Shown here piece by piece: positions 21,960-32,350 of a DNA stretch of 64,000 nt. The DNA comes from Sipunculus nudus (Eukaryota > Annelida > Sipuncula > Golfingiida > Sipunculidae): assembly GCA_026874595.1 (NCBI GenBank), contig CM049310.1, forward strand, positions 40,737,558 through 40,801,557, written 5' to 3'. The first letter of the stretch is position 1. Every line of letters begins with the position of its first letter. A program made the translations under genes and the position numbers. The notes below the pieces were generated by a model, which worked only from the letters and a program-made list of their open reading frames with translations, was not told the origin of the DNA and did no database searches.

Positions 21960-23407
21960 AAATTATATTTACGCCTGATATGGAAACATATAAAGCATGA
22001 GGCATTTAATTAGAATGCCCGGTAATGTTAATCTAGGGATTTTTTTTTCTGGGACATTGCATTGCATTTCTTAACTAGAATATCAGCAAAAGCTGACAAA
22101 AGCCCTCAGCCAAAAGAAGTGTTTATAGGCAGTAACAGTAACAAGTACGAAATATTTGTTCTCACATGGATGTATATCTGTACATTTCTCAGTTATAAAT
22201 TTAAACTGGAGAGGTATGTACCATGTTTCATAACAATCCACATAATGCTTCCTGAGAAATAAGCTCCTAAGTTTTACTTAGTTTGACCGAGATTTTGTCA
22301 ATGTACATCTTCACCAAGGAAATAAAATACCTACAGTGAATCCTTTTAGAGATATCCCGCTCACAAGGCCAAAGTGGAAAAATCCGAGAAAAATTCATTA
22401 AAAATCAGAAATTGTAGGTGGCGCCCCTTACTTGCGCAGCAGGTTCAGACCATCAGTCCCAATGATCACACTAATATTTTTGAAAATCCACCCAATGGTT
22501 CGTGAGAAATAAGCTTCTAAGTGTTTTTCTATAATCTGCTCTAAAACGTAGAAAAATAGGCCAAGGTCACCCATCTTCGAACTTGACCGAGATTTTGTCG
22601 AGACACATCTTCACCGAAGAAATAAAATTCCTACGGTGAATCCTTTTAGAGATATCCCGCTCACAAGGTAAAAGTTAACGGACGCCGGACAGCCGGACGG
22701 ACAGCTTGGGTGACGACAATAGTCCATCAGCCTAAGGGCTGAGGGCTAAAAAGCAAAGCCAAGCATTTCGGTTAATTATCGGGTCCTGTTCTTTCACTGC
22801 ATTTTAAATCTGGAAAAAGAACTGCCAATATGAAACAAAAAATTGGAGAAAGAATAGTAATTAGACCACTGAGAGAGTGGTATTGCATTGTGTAATAGCC
22901 CAAATTTTTAACATGAGACACCCGCTCTTGTTTGCTTGATTACATCAAAACACAAATTCTCAATGGTCTGATTCTTGGCCCTTTGTCTGAACGGGTGTTA
23001 TCGGACCAACGAGAGCGGGTATCGCATACATATCTAAAATCTGGGCTGGGATGCACAATGCAATATCAGTGGTCTGATAACAATTATTTGCCCTGTGTGC
23101 ACCCTGGTGTTCCTGCCTAGCGAACCTTGCCAAAGGAAGCAGCGGTTACACGAAACGATGTCAGGAACGACTGTTGTGTATAACAGCTGCGTGAGGAGCG
23201 TAAGAAGGTATATAAAAGTGGCGTATGGAAGCAGCTTGATACAGATAATACGAGGGAAGTAACAAATCGGCGTGTTAATGTGTGCTTCATCAGGGGGAAC
23301 AAATATTAAAAGATTACTCTCTATGTAGATTATGTAATTGCTTACCTTGCTATGTCCCACAGCGTTTCCGGTCTCATTGCACCGTCCAGGTGCACATGCA
23401 GATGCAC
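9961..23407 (-). CDS. ADA: Adenosine deaminase (exons 2-9 joined)
   Basis: Adenosine deaminase hydrolyses adenosine and deoxyadenosine to inosine and deoxyinosine in purine salvage, using one catalytic Zn. Exons on the minus strand: 23407-23346, 18876-18760, 17931-17675, 16734-16604, 13033-12962, 12246-12077, 11466-11337, 10128-9961. All junctions are GT-AG and phases match throughout. With the candidate start exon the protein is 378 residues, against 363 in human ADA. The Zn ligands of HLHVHLDG (H14, H16), HAGE (H211, E214), GHGYH (H235) and STDDP (D293, D294) are all present, as are CCMRHRP and [17 protein letters not shown] and GHGYH fit ADA better than the ADAL branch. No signal peptide argues against the secreted ADGF/ADA2 type. 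Introns hold several transposons, none breaking an exon. Confidence 0.95.
10129..11336 (-). other. ADA intron 8
   Basis: No independent gene or recognisable element seen. Confidence 0.7.
11337..11466 (-). CDS. ADA: ADA exon 8: STDDP metal site
   Basis: 130 nt. It contains [20 protein letters not shown] and LDHEYEI. The paired Asp of STDDP binds Zn and positions the substrate. Donor TGT|GTAAGG, acceptor CACAG. Confidence 0.95.
11467..12076 (-). other. ADA intron 7, with a G homopolymer
   Basis: About 22 consecutive G on the plus strand at 12020-12041 (C on the ADA sense strand) lie close to the intron's 5' side. Confidence 0.7.
12077..12246 (-). CDS. ADA: ADA exon 7
   Basis: 170 nt. It contains [10 protein letters not shown] (catalytic His) and [18 protein letters not shown], matching human ERLGHGYHTL and LRQENMHFEICPWSSYLT. 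It ends in phase 2 at a GTTTGT donor. Confidence 0.95.
12247..12961 (-). other. ADA intron 6
   Basis: AT-rich, with no gene or element recognised. Confidence 0.7.
12962..13033 (-). CDS. ADA: ADA exon 6: catalytic HAGE
   Basis: 24 whole codons, reading [18 protein letters not shown] at the start. The His binds Zn and the Glu is the proton-donor residue of the family. Acceptor TTCAG, donor GAG|GTAGGC. Confidence 0.95.
14340..14829. repeat. Older TCGTAGG-rich repeat hosting the hAT insertion
   Basis: Words such as GTCGTAGG, CTACGAC and CCCAATTTTCTGTCG recur. The sequence resumes after the inserted element (16448 to about 16530) with a diverged copy of CCCAATTTTCTGTCGTAGACC, so this older repeat was the insertion target. 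Confidence 0.55.
14830..16447. mobile_element. 1,618-bp non-autonomous hAT-type transposon
   Basis: The left end is CAGGGTTTGGGTAATTG and the right end, in reverse complement, is CAGGGTTGGGGTCAATT. Both ends carry subterminal runs of TAATTGTAATTAC words (14840-15000 and 16290-16430). The exact octamer CGACACAC flanks the element on both sides (14822-14829 and 16448-16455). An 8-bp target duplication with CAGGG...CCCTG termini is typical of hAT elements. The interior has no transposase frame. It lies in ADA intron 5, does not touch an exon, and interrupts an older repeat. Confidence 0.85.
16604..16734 (-). CDS. ADA: ADA exon 5
   Basis: 131 nt reading [15 protein letters not shown] then [13 protein letters not shown] and ending AAFE. 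It corresponds to human [22 protein letters not shown]. It leaves in phase 0 at GAG|GTAAAA. Confidence 0.95.
16735..17674 (-). other. ADA intron 4
   Basis: No gene or clear element recognised. Confidence 0.65.
17675..17931 (-). CDS. ADA: ADA exon 4
   Basis: 257 nt. It contains [27 protein letters not shown] and ILCCMRHRP, all family-conserved blocks (human REAIKRIAYEF, YVEVRYSPHLLANS, ILCCMRHQP). Phases connect to exon 3 (GT|T) and exon 5 (G|AA). Confidence 0.96.
17932..18759 (-). other. ADA intron 3
   Basis: No gene or clear element recognised. Confidence 0.65.
18760..18876 (-). CDS. ADA: ADA exon 3
   Basis: 117 nt: 38 full codons plus split codons at both ends. It contains [15 protein letters not shown], matching the family LPDFLAKFDYYMPAI segment that lines the substrate pocket. 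Donor GTAAGG, acceptor TTGCAG. Confidence 0.92.
19031..19114. repeat. (TC)n-(TA)n-(GA)n palindromic microsatellite
   Basis: A CTCTCT run, a short TATATA centre and a long GAGAGA run make a self-complementary tract just upstream of the retrotransposon 5' end. Confidence 0.9.
19140..21875 (+). mobile_element. 5'-truncated CR1/L2-like non-LTR retrotransposon
   Basis: The element holds the end of an endonuclease domain and a complete RT, a 3' untranslated region with GAAGAGGGCCCTGC and TTATTCTGGTACAGGCC, and a 3' (AAT)n tail (21812-21870). Short repeated tails are known for L2/CR1-type elements. It inserted antisense to ADA within intron 2. The 5' part, including most of the endonuclease and any ORF1, is missing, so it is probably dead on arrival. 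I found no target duplication. Confidence 0.88.
19161..21578 (+). CDS. Retrotransposon ORF2 fragment: endonuclease C-terminus plus RT
   Basis: About 805 codons without a stop or frameshift. The frame is open upstream of 19161 and has no credible ATG, so it is a truncated ORF. Residues 1-85 match the end of an apurinic-type endonuclease (IIGDFN near 2-7, SDHYIIF near 72). RT blocks follow: NYRPISI near 357, [14 protein letters not shown] with catalytic Asp near 429, [13 protein letters not shown], and the YADD catalytic box at 516-519. After the RT comes [11 protein letters not shown], a C-terminal block typical of CR1/L2-type proteins. All three RT aspartates are intact, which suggests recent insertion. 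It is not a host gene. Confidence 0.93.
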   Translation: MIIGDFNIDLNNPKASINVELVNMATSYNLHQLITSPTRVTATSSSTIDLIFTNTSGIHSSSGVIPWSLSDHYIIFTRLSGGSCQKGTKFVRVRSFKKFDPLAFKRSIQSSLTFHCLPDVNDVISAWNLWRDEFLTICNKHAPFRTFRVRNNRHNPWMSPDIQRLICNRERIRKSAVSYNDPQLWAQFRRLRNRVTCMIRKLKRSYYRHKAQSSKSPKEIWQSLKHVINPVSRGQDSPDLTADDLNDFFASVGKTLTKAFIKDVVQDQTDFTDSRFSIPQMSQQDVVKLLVAFKNKHGIDVLNMPGFLLGEAAVILAPSLTHILNLSLSTGIVPPDWKCARVVPIYKGKGKLSDTNNYRPISITSHVIKILEKHIKRHLLNYLNHKRLISPEQTAFLANNSTQTALHRIVDNWLTVMNCGRVNSICFLDLKKGFDSLNHDILLGKLKQYGVNGNSHTWFYNYLYDRKQFVCFNNYNSEVKTIDTGVPQGTVLGPILFLLYLNDLPDNVTDAKCSIYADDITLYADGIDRESAQHKLQAAIDQVTKWLNKNKLIANATKSATMLVSSKQRKQSNSLQIIIDKDIVPNVDEFSHLGLIIDAHLTWKSHTSTVFKKLCCKFGLLHRLSKFLPQKFLVTIYHAFVQPSIDYSLTVWGSCPSTFLAAIQRMQCRAARIMTKNYDPTQRSLDLVKEIGLMTIEQRYLYLLSILTYKCINDLAPSYLCKNFHMAKGIHNYSTRLTENKNCILPKPRIEAFKATSFYAGSTLWNSLPRHIKFASNLQHFKKIITFVLLRFYNDVIILSQHEIF
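21907..21958. repeat. (TA)n microsatellite
   Basis: About 52 bases of TA shortly after the retrotransposon's AAT tail. Confidence 0.95.
22280..22750 (+). repeat. Dispersed repeat, two degenerate sub-units
   Basis: The block with CTTCACC.AGGAAATAAAAT, TGAATCCTTTTAGAGATATC and CCGCTCACAAGG occurs twice, about 300 bases apart (22308-22376 and 22607-22675). It ends with GGACGCCGGACAGCCGGACG and then GGGCTGAGGGCTAAAA. A similar GACGGACGGACG tail closes the repeat at 42120-42660. It lies in ADA intron 2. Confidence 0.75.
23346..23407 (-). CDS. ADA: ADA exon 2: first metal-binding strand
   Basis: Reads [20 protein letters not shown] plus AG. It carries the HxH pair that binds catalytic Zn. The acceptor is TTCAG and the donor AAG|GTAAGC-like; it enters in phase 0 and leaves in phase 2. 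Confidence 0.93.
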
Positions 23408-23618
23408 CTGAATCGTAGTAAATACATACATATGTTAAGTTAACATAGAGAGTTATAAAAGTTACGTATTTCCGTTAATATACAGTACATTAATTTGATC
23501 CCTATCTGCATTTGCGCTGCCATTCCAACATGAAACATCCATTCTCAACTGTCAACCACAGAAAGAACTTTTTTATATTAAATTTTATACAGTGAAATGA
23601 AATAAAGAAAGTAAAACG

Positions 23619-23670
<52 letters not shown>

Positions 23671-26513
23671 GACCCTCGATAGTTTGTTAATGAACGTACA
23701 CTATATGATGGGTTGGTAGCGATAAATTTTCCGAGAAGCCATCCATATACTGCACGACAATGACTATTCAAGTGGTTCACTGTGATAGCAAATGCGGCCC
23801 TTTTACAAGTGGTCTTCAAGCGTTGTGTTAGTGTGCTTAACCTTTGGTGGGCTGCATTTTTAAGAGTTCAGATGAGGTGGGCCACAAAGTATAATACTGA
23901 CGTATAAAGTATACTGGAGGCGAGCACATATACCATCTGAACGGCCAAACTCCAATGATATAGGCCATAACCATATATCTTAAAAAGATAAATACTGGTA
24001 CTCTGCGTACAGGCAAGGTTTGGTCGTACAGCACACGGAACAAAGATACTGTTTGTCAATTCATTATTCTGAGATCATAAGGCCATGCATATCCACTCGG
24101 ATTCATGGTTACAATATCCATGATTTTGAGTTGACCTGCGATTTTGCTGTTACTTATATCAGTGTACCAAATATCTTTATTTAATAGTCTTGTCCGCATA
24201 AATACCATCACTAAACCATTTAACGCTATGACCAGATTTTGTTCACGTCCAGTTACTATTTTCTTTGGACTCTAATTGTATAAAATAGAAAACATTTCTG
24301 TAAATTAGTTCCTGTGGATCTGTTTAGCCACAGCTCTCTCACTCAATATCAATATGCTCAAACACATTTCTAAACCGTTCCATGTGACCACAGTAAGGCA
24401 TACATTATTATACACCTGAACCTAAATTCTCTTAAATTGCCTATACACGTGTTCTTCAATTTCATCTTAATTGCATATGCTGAATCACACCTGAAGAACT
24501 CTCAGTTTCTATTGATAGTTGTAGTACTATTTTAACCTCCAATGTCTGCTGTATATTGAATATAATAGTCAATTTTATCCGACAATCATTTGTAAAATTA
24601 AACAATGAAAGAATGTTTTCTCTACCGTTGGCAATCGCATGCTTATATATAAAAGCAGTTAATATCCAGTAACTATATAGAACTGATCAAGTAAAACCAG
24701 AAAGCTCCCGTAAATGAACAGCATGCATGTTAACCGCCAGAGAACACTAGATCGGATAAATTACTAAATTATAACTTAAAACTTTCTCTTTCACATATTA
24801 AACACTTAACAAAGGGAAGCCGAAGGATAAGCTTTGAATTTAGAGATCACTATACCTTAACCCAGTTAATAAAACATTCAGCAATTAAAGGTTTGAAAAA
24901 ATTAAGATTTGATTAAAAGAAACTATGATTAAGTTTACATTAAACTTACATTAAGTTTACATTAATTCAAGGCAGAAAAAGACAATATAATTTTACATAT
25001 TTTCCTTTATAAGTCTTCGGAATATGAGATATTAATTATGCCAGGAGCTTGGACTTAAAGGCTTAGGCTTAAAGACAAATTATTATTTATATCATATAGA
25101 ATAAAATAATTAGAGTAATGTTGGTACAGACTTGGAAAACTTGGAATGTATATGTACAGTAAAAATGTATAGAGGAAGATTATACTCATGATGATCGAGA
25201 AGTCAACATCCGTTGAGCGAAGGTATCAGATGGCATGTGCAAAACATGTGCAAAACAAATCACTTCAGGGAGACTTTCATGCCCAGTCAGTGCGTTTGTT
25301 TAATTAGCATGTGTAATGTATTAATATTAATATTCTAGTTGTTGATCATATGCTTTTTGACTTATACACCATTATTATTCCTAAATGTGCCATACGCATT
25401 TGTTAGGCATATTAGGCCTAACTTTCCATTTGCAATAAATTATATATCTTATCTTATCTGACATTTGTTATGTGAAATTATGCATGCGCCGAAATAAAGG
25501 CCAATTCTCCCTTTTTCGGGATATTCCGTGTCAGTAAACTGTATACGTGAAATTCGTGTCTGCAAATTTCGTTTTCCATTACGTATAAGCGTAGTCCGTA
25601 TCTTTTTTTGAATGTTGATAGGTGCTCAATAACTAAAGATATTCTTGTTGTTAGCTATTTCACCATACTGTTACTGAACATTTTAATTAAGCATTAGCAA
25701 CAAAAGCTATTTATTAGGGAAAATTTATTTTAACAACATTAATCATTATTAATTTAAAAAATGAACCATGTACATTTTTTTTTGCGCGACACTGATGCTC
25801 AGTTTGTTTACCCTGCAAACATTTTTAAAATCCTGTCTGTCTGATCTAGAGGACATTACAATATAACCGTATGCCAATACAAATTTTGTGTCCGAAAGAC
25901 TGATGTCAAATTGCAAACATAATGATATATTGCGCGGACGCAAAATAGCTTTAGGTCAGAAAGTTCACCATGACTGACAGGCGAACTGGGCCCAAACTGG
26001 GCAGTTTTCCCTTTCATCTGGAAGAGGGACAATTTATAAGGTTTATTCGATTTTTTATTATCATTATATATTTCATTCACACAGTATAGCGAGACAAAGA
26101 TGGACCTTAATTGACCATCACACTTACAGCAGCATGTCTCAAGTTCTAAAATAGGCCTACATTAATTTGTAAGTTTAGTTTAGGATACATTATTGACCAT
26201 TAAACTGTTAATTATTTTAGTAGGCCTACACTATAAGCCGTTGTTCCTGTTTTTATTACAATATTGGTAGGATAAGATTATTACAATATTGCCCATGATA
26301 TTACATTACTGGCAATTGTTACAATATGAGCTGGTTTTTTTTTTTTTTTTTTTTCACTGCAGTATTGATCGTTAATACAATATTGGCCGGTTACCCTATT
26401 GAGTGCAATTTTCAAATGTCGAGATGCACGTCTTTGACTTTGGACAAACTATATATTTTGTAGCTGATATTATAAACCGGTGTGTGTGTAAATATATATA
26501 TATATATATAGGC

Positions 26514-26552
<39 letters not shown>

Positions 26553-27471
26553 TATATATATATATATATACATATATACATACAATACAAACACCGAACA
26601 TAAGCCATAGTGATGACCCAGACACAGGGTCCAAGGTCTGCCGAAATGTATATAAATTAAACTGTATGAATTGAACTTTCGAATTTATTGTTAATAACAA
26701 AAGCCTGAAAAGGCTAATTTCCATTATAAATAGGTTAATGTTGGGCGAAACAGAGACTATTTATAAGTGTGCACTTAGGCTAATCAAACTGAAAGGACGA
26801 TATTAATGGTATTTGATATGCTGAATGACACTAAACAGGGAGAAAAATGAAGCGTAATTATTGTCTGACTGCTATAACCAGTTTGTATGTTACAAACAGA
26901 GAACTCATTGCCTGCTGTGCATGTAACGTTACACTTACAGTCCATGGTAAAACTAGAATGCACCACGTGGTCATTGACCTAGTTCCTGTGACGTCACTAT
27001 TTGGCATGAATAACAAAAAATATATAGAAGATCGGGTGGCAAACCTGCTGCTAACTTAATCGTAACACCCCATCCTACACTAAATCAGCAACTGCATGCC
27101 TTATCTGCTTAGAATTCGGCTTTTGAGCCAGATTGAGGCTTGTCAATTTGTTCCCTATAGGGCCACACAAAATACACAGCTTTACCGTTTACGCCTTATA
27201 GGACCTACACATGCTGACCAACACGGCAACAAGCAACACGTGAAAATTATCAGCCGGCACTCTTACCATTCACATACATGTAGCCAGAAAAAAAAGTTGA
27301 GCCAGCTGGCGCGGTATGCTCCATGACCTAGATATATTTTACCGGTATCACAAATATATGAACACTTACTAGAAGATATGCAGGGTTATACTTAAGTTAT
27401 GGCAATGCGCTTGATTTATCAAATATAATTTATAGACTACCGCCGTACCGGTACACAAACAAGACACTCAC
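23408..27471 (-). other. Putative ADA intron 1 with (TA)n tracts
   Basis: (TA)n at 23624-23668; an interrupted (TA)n with CACACA at 26491-26580; a T-run at 26336-26354; and a cluster of ACAATATTGG-like words at 26255-26405. No coding exon was recognised. Confidence 0.45.
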
Positions 27472-27501
27472 TCGGCTTCGAGGCACTCGCTTCGAGAACA
27501 T
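27472..27501 (-). CDS. ADA: ADA exon 1 candidate (start codon)
   Basis: Exon 2 begins in phase 0 at the Val before HLHVHLDG, as in human ADA, where exon 1 encodes about 11 residues. Here a minus-strand ATG opens MFSKRVPRSR and reaches a strong donor (CGA|GTGAGTG) in phase 0. It lies in a CG-richer stretch without microsatellites. The usual proline-lysine before the metal-binding strand is missing, and intron 1 would be 4 kb. Another short exon in 23.4-27.7 kb remains possible. Confidence 0.35.
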
Positions 27502-27689
27502 GTCGCAATAATGTCGTATTCCGTCCACCTGGTGCAGTGTTTTGCAGTTGTTTAAGCTACACGTAGGCTACTCCTGCCCATGGACTGTGCACTGCCGATA
27601 AGATATAAGTTTTTAACAGTCTCTAGATAACGTAAGATAGCGACAGAGGCGCCACCCGAGTAACCGGAATTAGGCCGTGATATTAATTA

Positions 27690-27932
27690 GCGTTGCGGTA
27701 GTGACCTCTGGTGGAGATTGGAATCAAGCTAGACCCAGTTGTGGCTCTGTTGTATACACAGGGCCACAGGCAGCTTTCGTTTATCTTGCGGACGGGAACG
27801 CATGCATCATCTGACGATGCACCAAGTCTTATCTTGGGTGTGGTGAACTCCCAGCAAACACATAACGTAACTATGACGTTCCTGGAATGTCCTGGTTTGG
27901 TCACGAAAAGGACGTCGTCAAATAACGTCACC
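27690..27932 (+). repeat. Dispersed repeat, inverted relative to 33.0-33.7 kb
   Basis: CTAGACCCAGTTGTGGCTCT, then CACAGGGCCACAGG and GCGGACGGGAACGCATGCA, then an ACGTCA-rich part. The same order appears in reverse complement at 33690 down to about 33010. Both copies end next to other mobile elements. Confidence 0.8.
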
Positions 27933-28094
27933 AGGGGCCTGTTGCAATAACATTTTACTGGACTTAAGCCCAGTTGGGGGCCTAAATACCATGGTTACAT
28001 TTGTGACGTCATAATGGTTACCATGGTGACACACAGATGATCCTGGGCTTAAGTCACCTACATGACTTAAGTCACCTTATTGCAACACACACCA
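27933..28094. mobile_element. Short MITE with GGGGCCTGTTGCAATAA ends
   Basis: The left end is AGGGGCCTGTTGCAATAA and the right end in reverse complement is GGTGTGTGTTGCAATAA. Inside, CTGGACTTAAGCCCAG pairs with CTGGGCTTAAGTCACC, and CCATGGTTACA pairs with TGGTTACCATGG, so most of the 162 bases can fold back. There is no coding capacity. The superfamily cannot be fixed from the ends alone. Confidence 0.65.
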
Positions 28095-28342
28095 GGCGGT
28101 GTGAGTGCTAAGTTTGTTTTTGATCGCGCCCAAGGAAAGCTTTTTTCCACTTGCGTACAGGAGTAGGCAAATATAGTTTTACAACAAAAAGTCAAAATAT
28201 TGAGAGACAGAGTAATATTTTAAGGAAACTACACGTTATCTAATGAATACTTAATTAATATACCTGCAGCCTGCATGGTTTGTAAAATGTAAATGGGTCC
28301 CGTTAGAAGCCACTTTTCGTGGATTTTAAACTCTCTAATACA

Positions 28343-28346
<4 letters not shown>

Positions 28347-28437
<91 letters not shown>
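28347..28437. repeat. (TC)n-(TA)n microsatellite
   Basis: About 34 bases of TC followed by about 57 bases of TA. Confidence 0.95.
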
Positions 28438-28440
<3 letters not shown>

Positions 28441-29224
28441 TATACAAAATAGAATCTAATCCTATCGGAGATATAGGAACATAAATATACAATCGATTTA
28501 AGTGATTTTAAAAGAAAGCGACAAATCATTGGTAAAACAGATTAATTGGCACAGCAATACATAATATATAAAAATCAGACTATTCCTAAAATTCAGGCTA
28601 TATACATATATGTGTATGTTTTATTTCTAAAAGTATTCATGTCTTATGTTACTTTCAAGGACAGTTGTTTCATCACATCTGAAATAGATGAACACTGCAT
28701 TGTGCATGGTCTCATTTCTAAATTTTATTTCCATATTTAAATCGCTATATAAGCATAGTAACAACAAAACTGTGTCCCTTGCATATGTCGGGCTATTTTG
28801 TCTGGTCAAAAAAGGAACCTCTGCAAGACATTACACGTATTTGTAATGAAATTAATAGTATCCATCGGCTGCGCCATTCAAACACAGCGCTGGCAATATC
28901 TCCCAAGGCTTTCAGTAATTCATACACACCCATATTTCGTATGTATATAAGTAAAAAAAAAAATAGAGAGAGAGCGAGAAAGAGAGAGGATTGTAGTAGA
29001 AAGTTTCAAATCCATGAAAAGTCGACCTATTTGAATTTTACATACTAGGCATATAAAGTATACATGAAATACAGTGAAGTGTCCTAAAAATTTACGATGT
29101 CTTTCAATATTTCAATATATCTCACAATTATCCATTCTCAAACACTTAAAAGTCAGGCTGTTAAGTAGCTGTTACCTCTTGCCCGAACCCTTTTTTCTAC
29201 AAGTAGTTTCTATTTGGCAAAGGC
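28438..29224. other. No gene seen
   Basis: AT-rich, with a short A-run and GA tract near 28951-28990. Confidence 0.4.
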
Positions 29225-29735
29225 AAAATTTTTTAGCTCGGCTGACTGTCCGTCCGTCTGTCCGTTAGACTGGCACGTTTTGAATTCAAAATTTGGCATA
29301 CGGTATACTGTTATAGATGTCCCCAAGATCTACACACCGAAAACTGGTTCACTGCGACTTCGTTCCTTTTAGAAATTAGAGGAAAAACCTCAATTTTCCA
29401 TTAAAAACCTATTACCACACTTTGGGACTGCCTAATCTCAAAACCACTCATCTGTTCTTCATTTTTACTCATTTTCTTCGTATTAACCATAAATAATCCC
29501 GTATATAGTTTGAAACTGTTTCTATGCACATGTTTGAACATGCTTCAGTTTGAACATTAGAAAAACATATGGTCAAATCACAAAATATTCTTTGCAACAA
29601 TATAATATCAACCATCCATGGCCTATATTACCTGTGCCTCTCAAACATTATCTCCATTTGATATAAATTTAGAATTTTAACTTCAAGGTCAACTTCAGCT
29701 GAGCACAGAGACCCATGGGTCCCTTGTTTTCTTAT
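29225..29735 (-). repeat. Dispersed repeat B, minus orientation
   Basis: In reverse complement it runs from AACAAGGGACCCATGGGTC and GTGCTCAGCTGAAGTTGACC, through GAGTGGTTTTGAGATTAGGC, to AGTCAGCCGAGCTAAAA. Its two halves match the plus-strand copies at 54620-54900 and 43640-43960. No coding capacity. Confidence 0.75.
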
Positions 29736-31396
29736 AAACATTATGACCGGCTTACTATTATAACATCATACGCTGCTAACACACCTATCTAAAACTAAAA
29801 GTTTTGTATATCACGTGCAGACATCGATTTGATATATTTCACTTCCTTGAAATATTTATAAAATCTGTGTTTGTTCGTTTCAACTGTGTTTCAGCGGTTT
29901 GCAAGAAGGTGGAGCTGTTGTAAGGTTAGGATGCGAGCATACCTTGTTTAACAGATATATATAGGCCTACATTGCTTATATATCATTATCAGCTGGCCTT
30001 TTTTTTGTAGTCTGTGAATAAGATCCGTAAGATTACTTATATATGTCGTACGTAGGAGACAATACGCATCATTTTTTACCAGGTGGCAGCAATACCATTC
30101 CGTAAAACACAAATGAATACCATTTATGAATATTTTACACATGTTGGCTGTAGTTTCTTTCAGATCCAAACTTCGCTGTCGTGGTACTTAATCCCCAGTA
30201 CATAATGCTGTGGAGGTGGTCCACTCTTCCTGGGTAGAGTGCGGATATGAGGTGAGTCAGTTCATCAATTCCCTGTTCAATATCCAGTTTATCTTATTTT
30301 CGGATGTTAACCAAGCACAAAGAATTAGCATTCCTACAAGTAAAACTGGTCTTCTAAAGTCATTACAGGTCATCGGATTAATACTGCATTTTTCAAGGTT
30401 CTTAATTCGCTTCACAGATAAAAAAGATCATTCCATAAAGCGGAAAGGATGCAATCCCTGATAAACATATGTGGAAGACTTGAAGTGGGACTATTTTAAT
30501 TTACAGGTACAGTACCGGTAATGTATTTGCCTAGTATATGTACAAGAGGTTGCGCTCTCCATTAATTTAAATTGAGCTCCAAAGTAAACACCTTAGAATA
30601 GGAAATTTGATATTATATGTTTTCTTGTCCATTATATCAGACAGTATAATATAAATCGTTCTGAAATGTATACTGATGCAGAAACATGATATGGCCCTGC
30701 CGCACAGCAAGCTGCATGAGATAACATGTATGTCGACACCTCTGATGAAAGTGAGCCGGATTCATAAGGAACGGACATTGCAATGAGTTGTTTCTGCATT
30801 CTGAAGAAGGTGGAGATGGTAAATGTTATAACTTCATGGAATAATCTGTTGTTAAGTTTTGAGTGTTCTATATATTTTATTTTTGAATCAAATGAGATTC
30901 TTGCGGTCATTCATAAAAAGTATAACATATTGGTAATAGGGATTCGATTATACTTTATAATTTTCGCACATAAATGCTATTGAGCTGAAGTTGCATGTAT
31001 TTCCATATTGTATATTATAATTGACAGCAGGGCCAATAATCCGCTGTCATGCATCTCATCTGTGGCCACGCCTGGGAATGCATTTTTTTTCTTTAATTAA
31101 CGGGGATTATACCGGGTTTGTCATGGGGGGGGGGGGGGGGGGGGTTCAATTTCATTTCCTTTTTTTCACCTAAATCTTGAGAAAGTCACACAATATGTCT
31201 CCAGGTATCATCACAGCGCCTTCTATTTGATCAGAAACTACACATCCACATTAGAATGGACAAAACGTATATATAATGAAGTATTTTTTTTCAGATGAGA
31301 GTTGAGATATATATGTCGATGAGAATTTAAAGGCTATACACCAGCACATCTTTCGGTCACTCTGTTCCTGCCAAAGTTACGTCCATTGTCCTTGCC
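29736..31396. other. No gene seen; upstream of the 31.4-kb gene
   Basis: A G homopolymer of about 19 bases lies at 31126-31144. No further exon was recognised, although untranslated exons of the following gene could be here. Confidence 0.4.
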
Positions 31397-31450
31397 ATGC
31401 TGACATCGCCCTTCATGTTCAAGCCCTGGTACTTCCGTCTACGAAAGCAG
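31397..31450 (+). CDS. Unrecognised gene, exon with start codon
   Basis: An ATG in GCCATGC context opens MLTSPFMFKPWYFRLRKQ and runs to CAG|GTAAAT in phase 0. The next exon (32218) also starts in phase 0, which supports joining them. The frame is open upstream to about 31339 with no other ATG. The segment is hydrophobic then basic but too short to call a membrane anchor. I do not recognise the family. Confidence 0.5.
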
Positions 31451-32217
31451 GTAAATCTGTTATGACATTTCTAAGTTAAAATTTATTTGTGATTGTTTAT
31501 CCATTATAAAATATTAAGCATCTTTCAGCTCATCTGACATGTATAAGCTATTACCACCGCTTCCAATGTCCGTTTGTGAGCAGCTCTTCTCTTAAATGAC
31601 TGATGAATGTTTATCAAATTTTGTGCACATGCATGTTCAGTCGGGCAGGGATTAGCACATCCCACTTTTGGTGGTTACACATAAAACTATTTATTTTACA
31701 CGGACTGTACAAATAGGTATTATAACTAATAACTAGACACTGTTAATGGCTGAGGTTAAGGCGTTGGGAAATGTGTAGGGGTGAACTCTAATATCCACGC
31801 CAGGAATCGAACCCTGGTCACCAGCGGAAAGAGCTAAGTGATTTATCCCATGACTGTTCAGGCCCTGTATTTTGTTTATTTTTTAAAAAATCTTGGTTCA
31901 ATAATGAATTACAGCATAGATTTGTGGCTTTCTGTGCCACTTTTGTCCACATATTCACTAAATTATATCTTATGTTTATCCTGGTTAAAGAAGTTCACAT
32001 GACCAAAACACGTGCATGGCAACTTACTTTCGTATGGTTATAAGTGATATTATTCTGTTTCAGTAGTTTTATTGTACTTTGTACAGACTTTGAATAAGTT
32101 TTTATATTTGATGTTACGATCGTGCATGATATTTGTTTCATGGGTGAGCATGCATGGTCACTTGTGTTCTTTGTTGAAGCTAATAATTCATGTTGTGTTC
32201 ATGTGTGTTGGTTACAG

Positions 32218-32350
32218 CTATCATATGGCATGTGGGAGACACATCACAAGCTACGGCAAAGTGAGGGGCTGCTAAGAGATCACAAGACAGTCATGCCAAC
32301 AATACACCATTTAGCGACTCTCAGGAGCACACCACAGGAAAACGACGAAA
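32218..32350 (+). CDS. Unrecognised gene, second exon
   Basis: After the acceptor GGTTACAG, 44 codons begin LSYGMWETHHKLRQSEGLLR and end RSTPQENDE, then a consensus donor (A|GTAAGT) in phase 1. The composition is charged and helix-like, unlike the translations of surrounding repeats. The exon stands in otherwise AT-rich DNA and is GC-richer than its introns. Function unknown. Confidence 0.55.
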
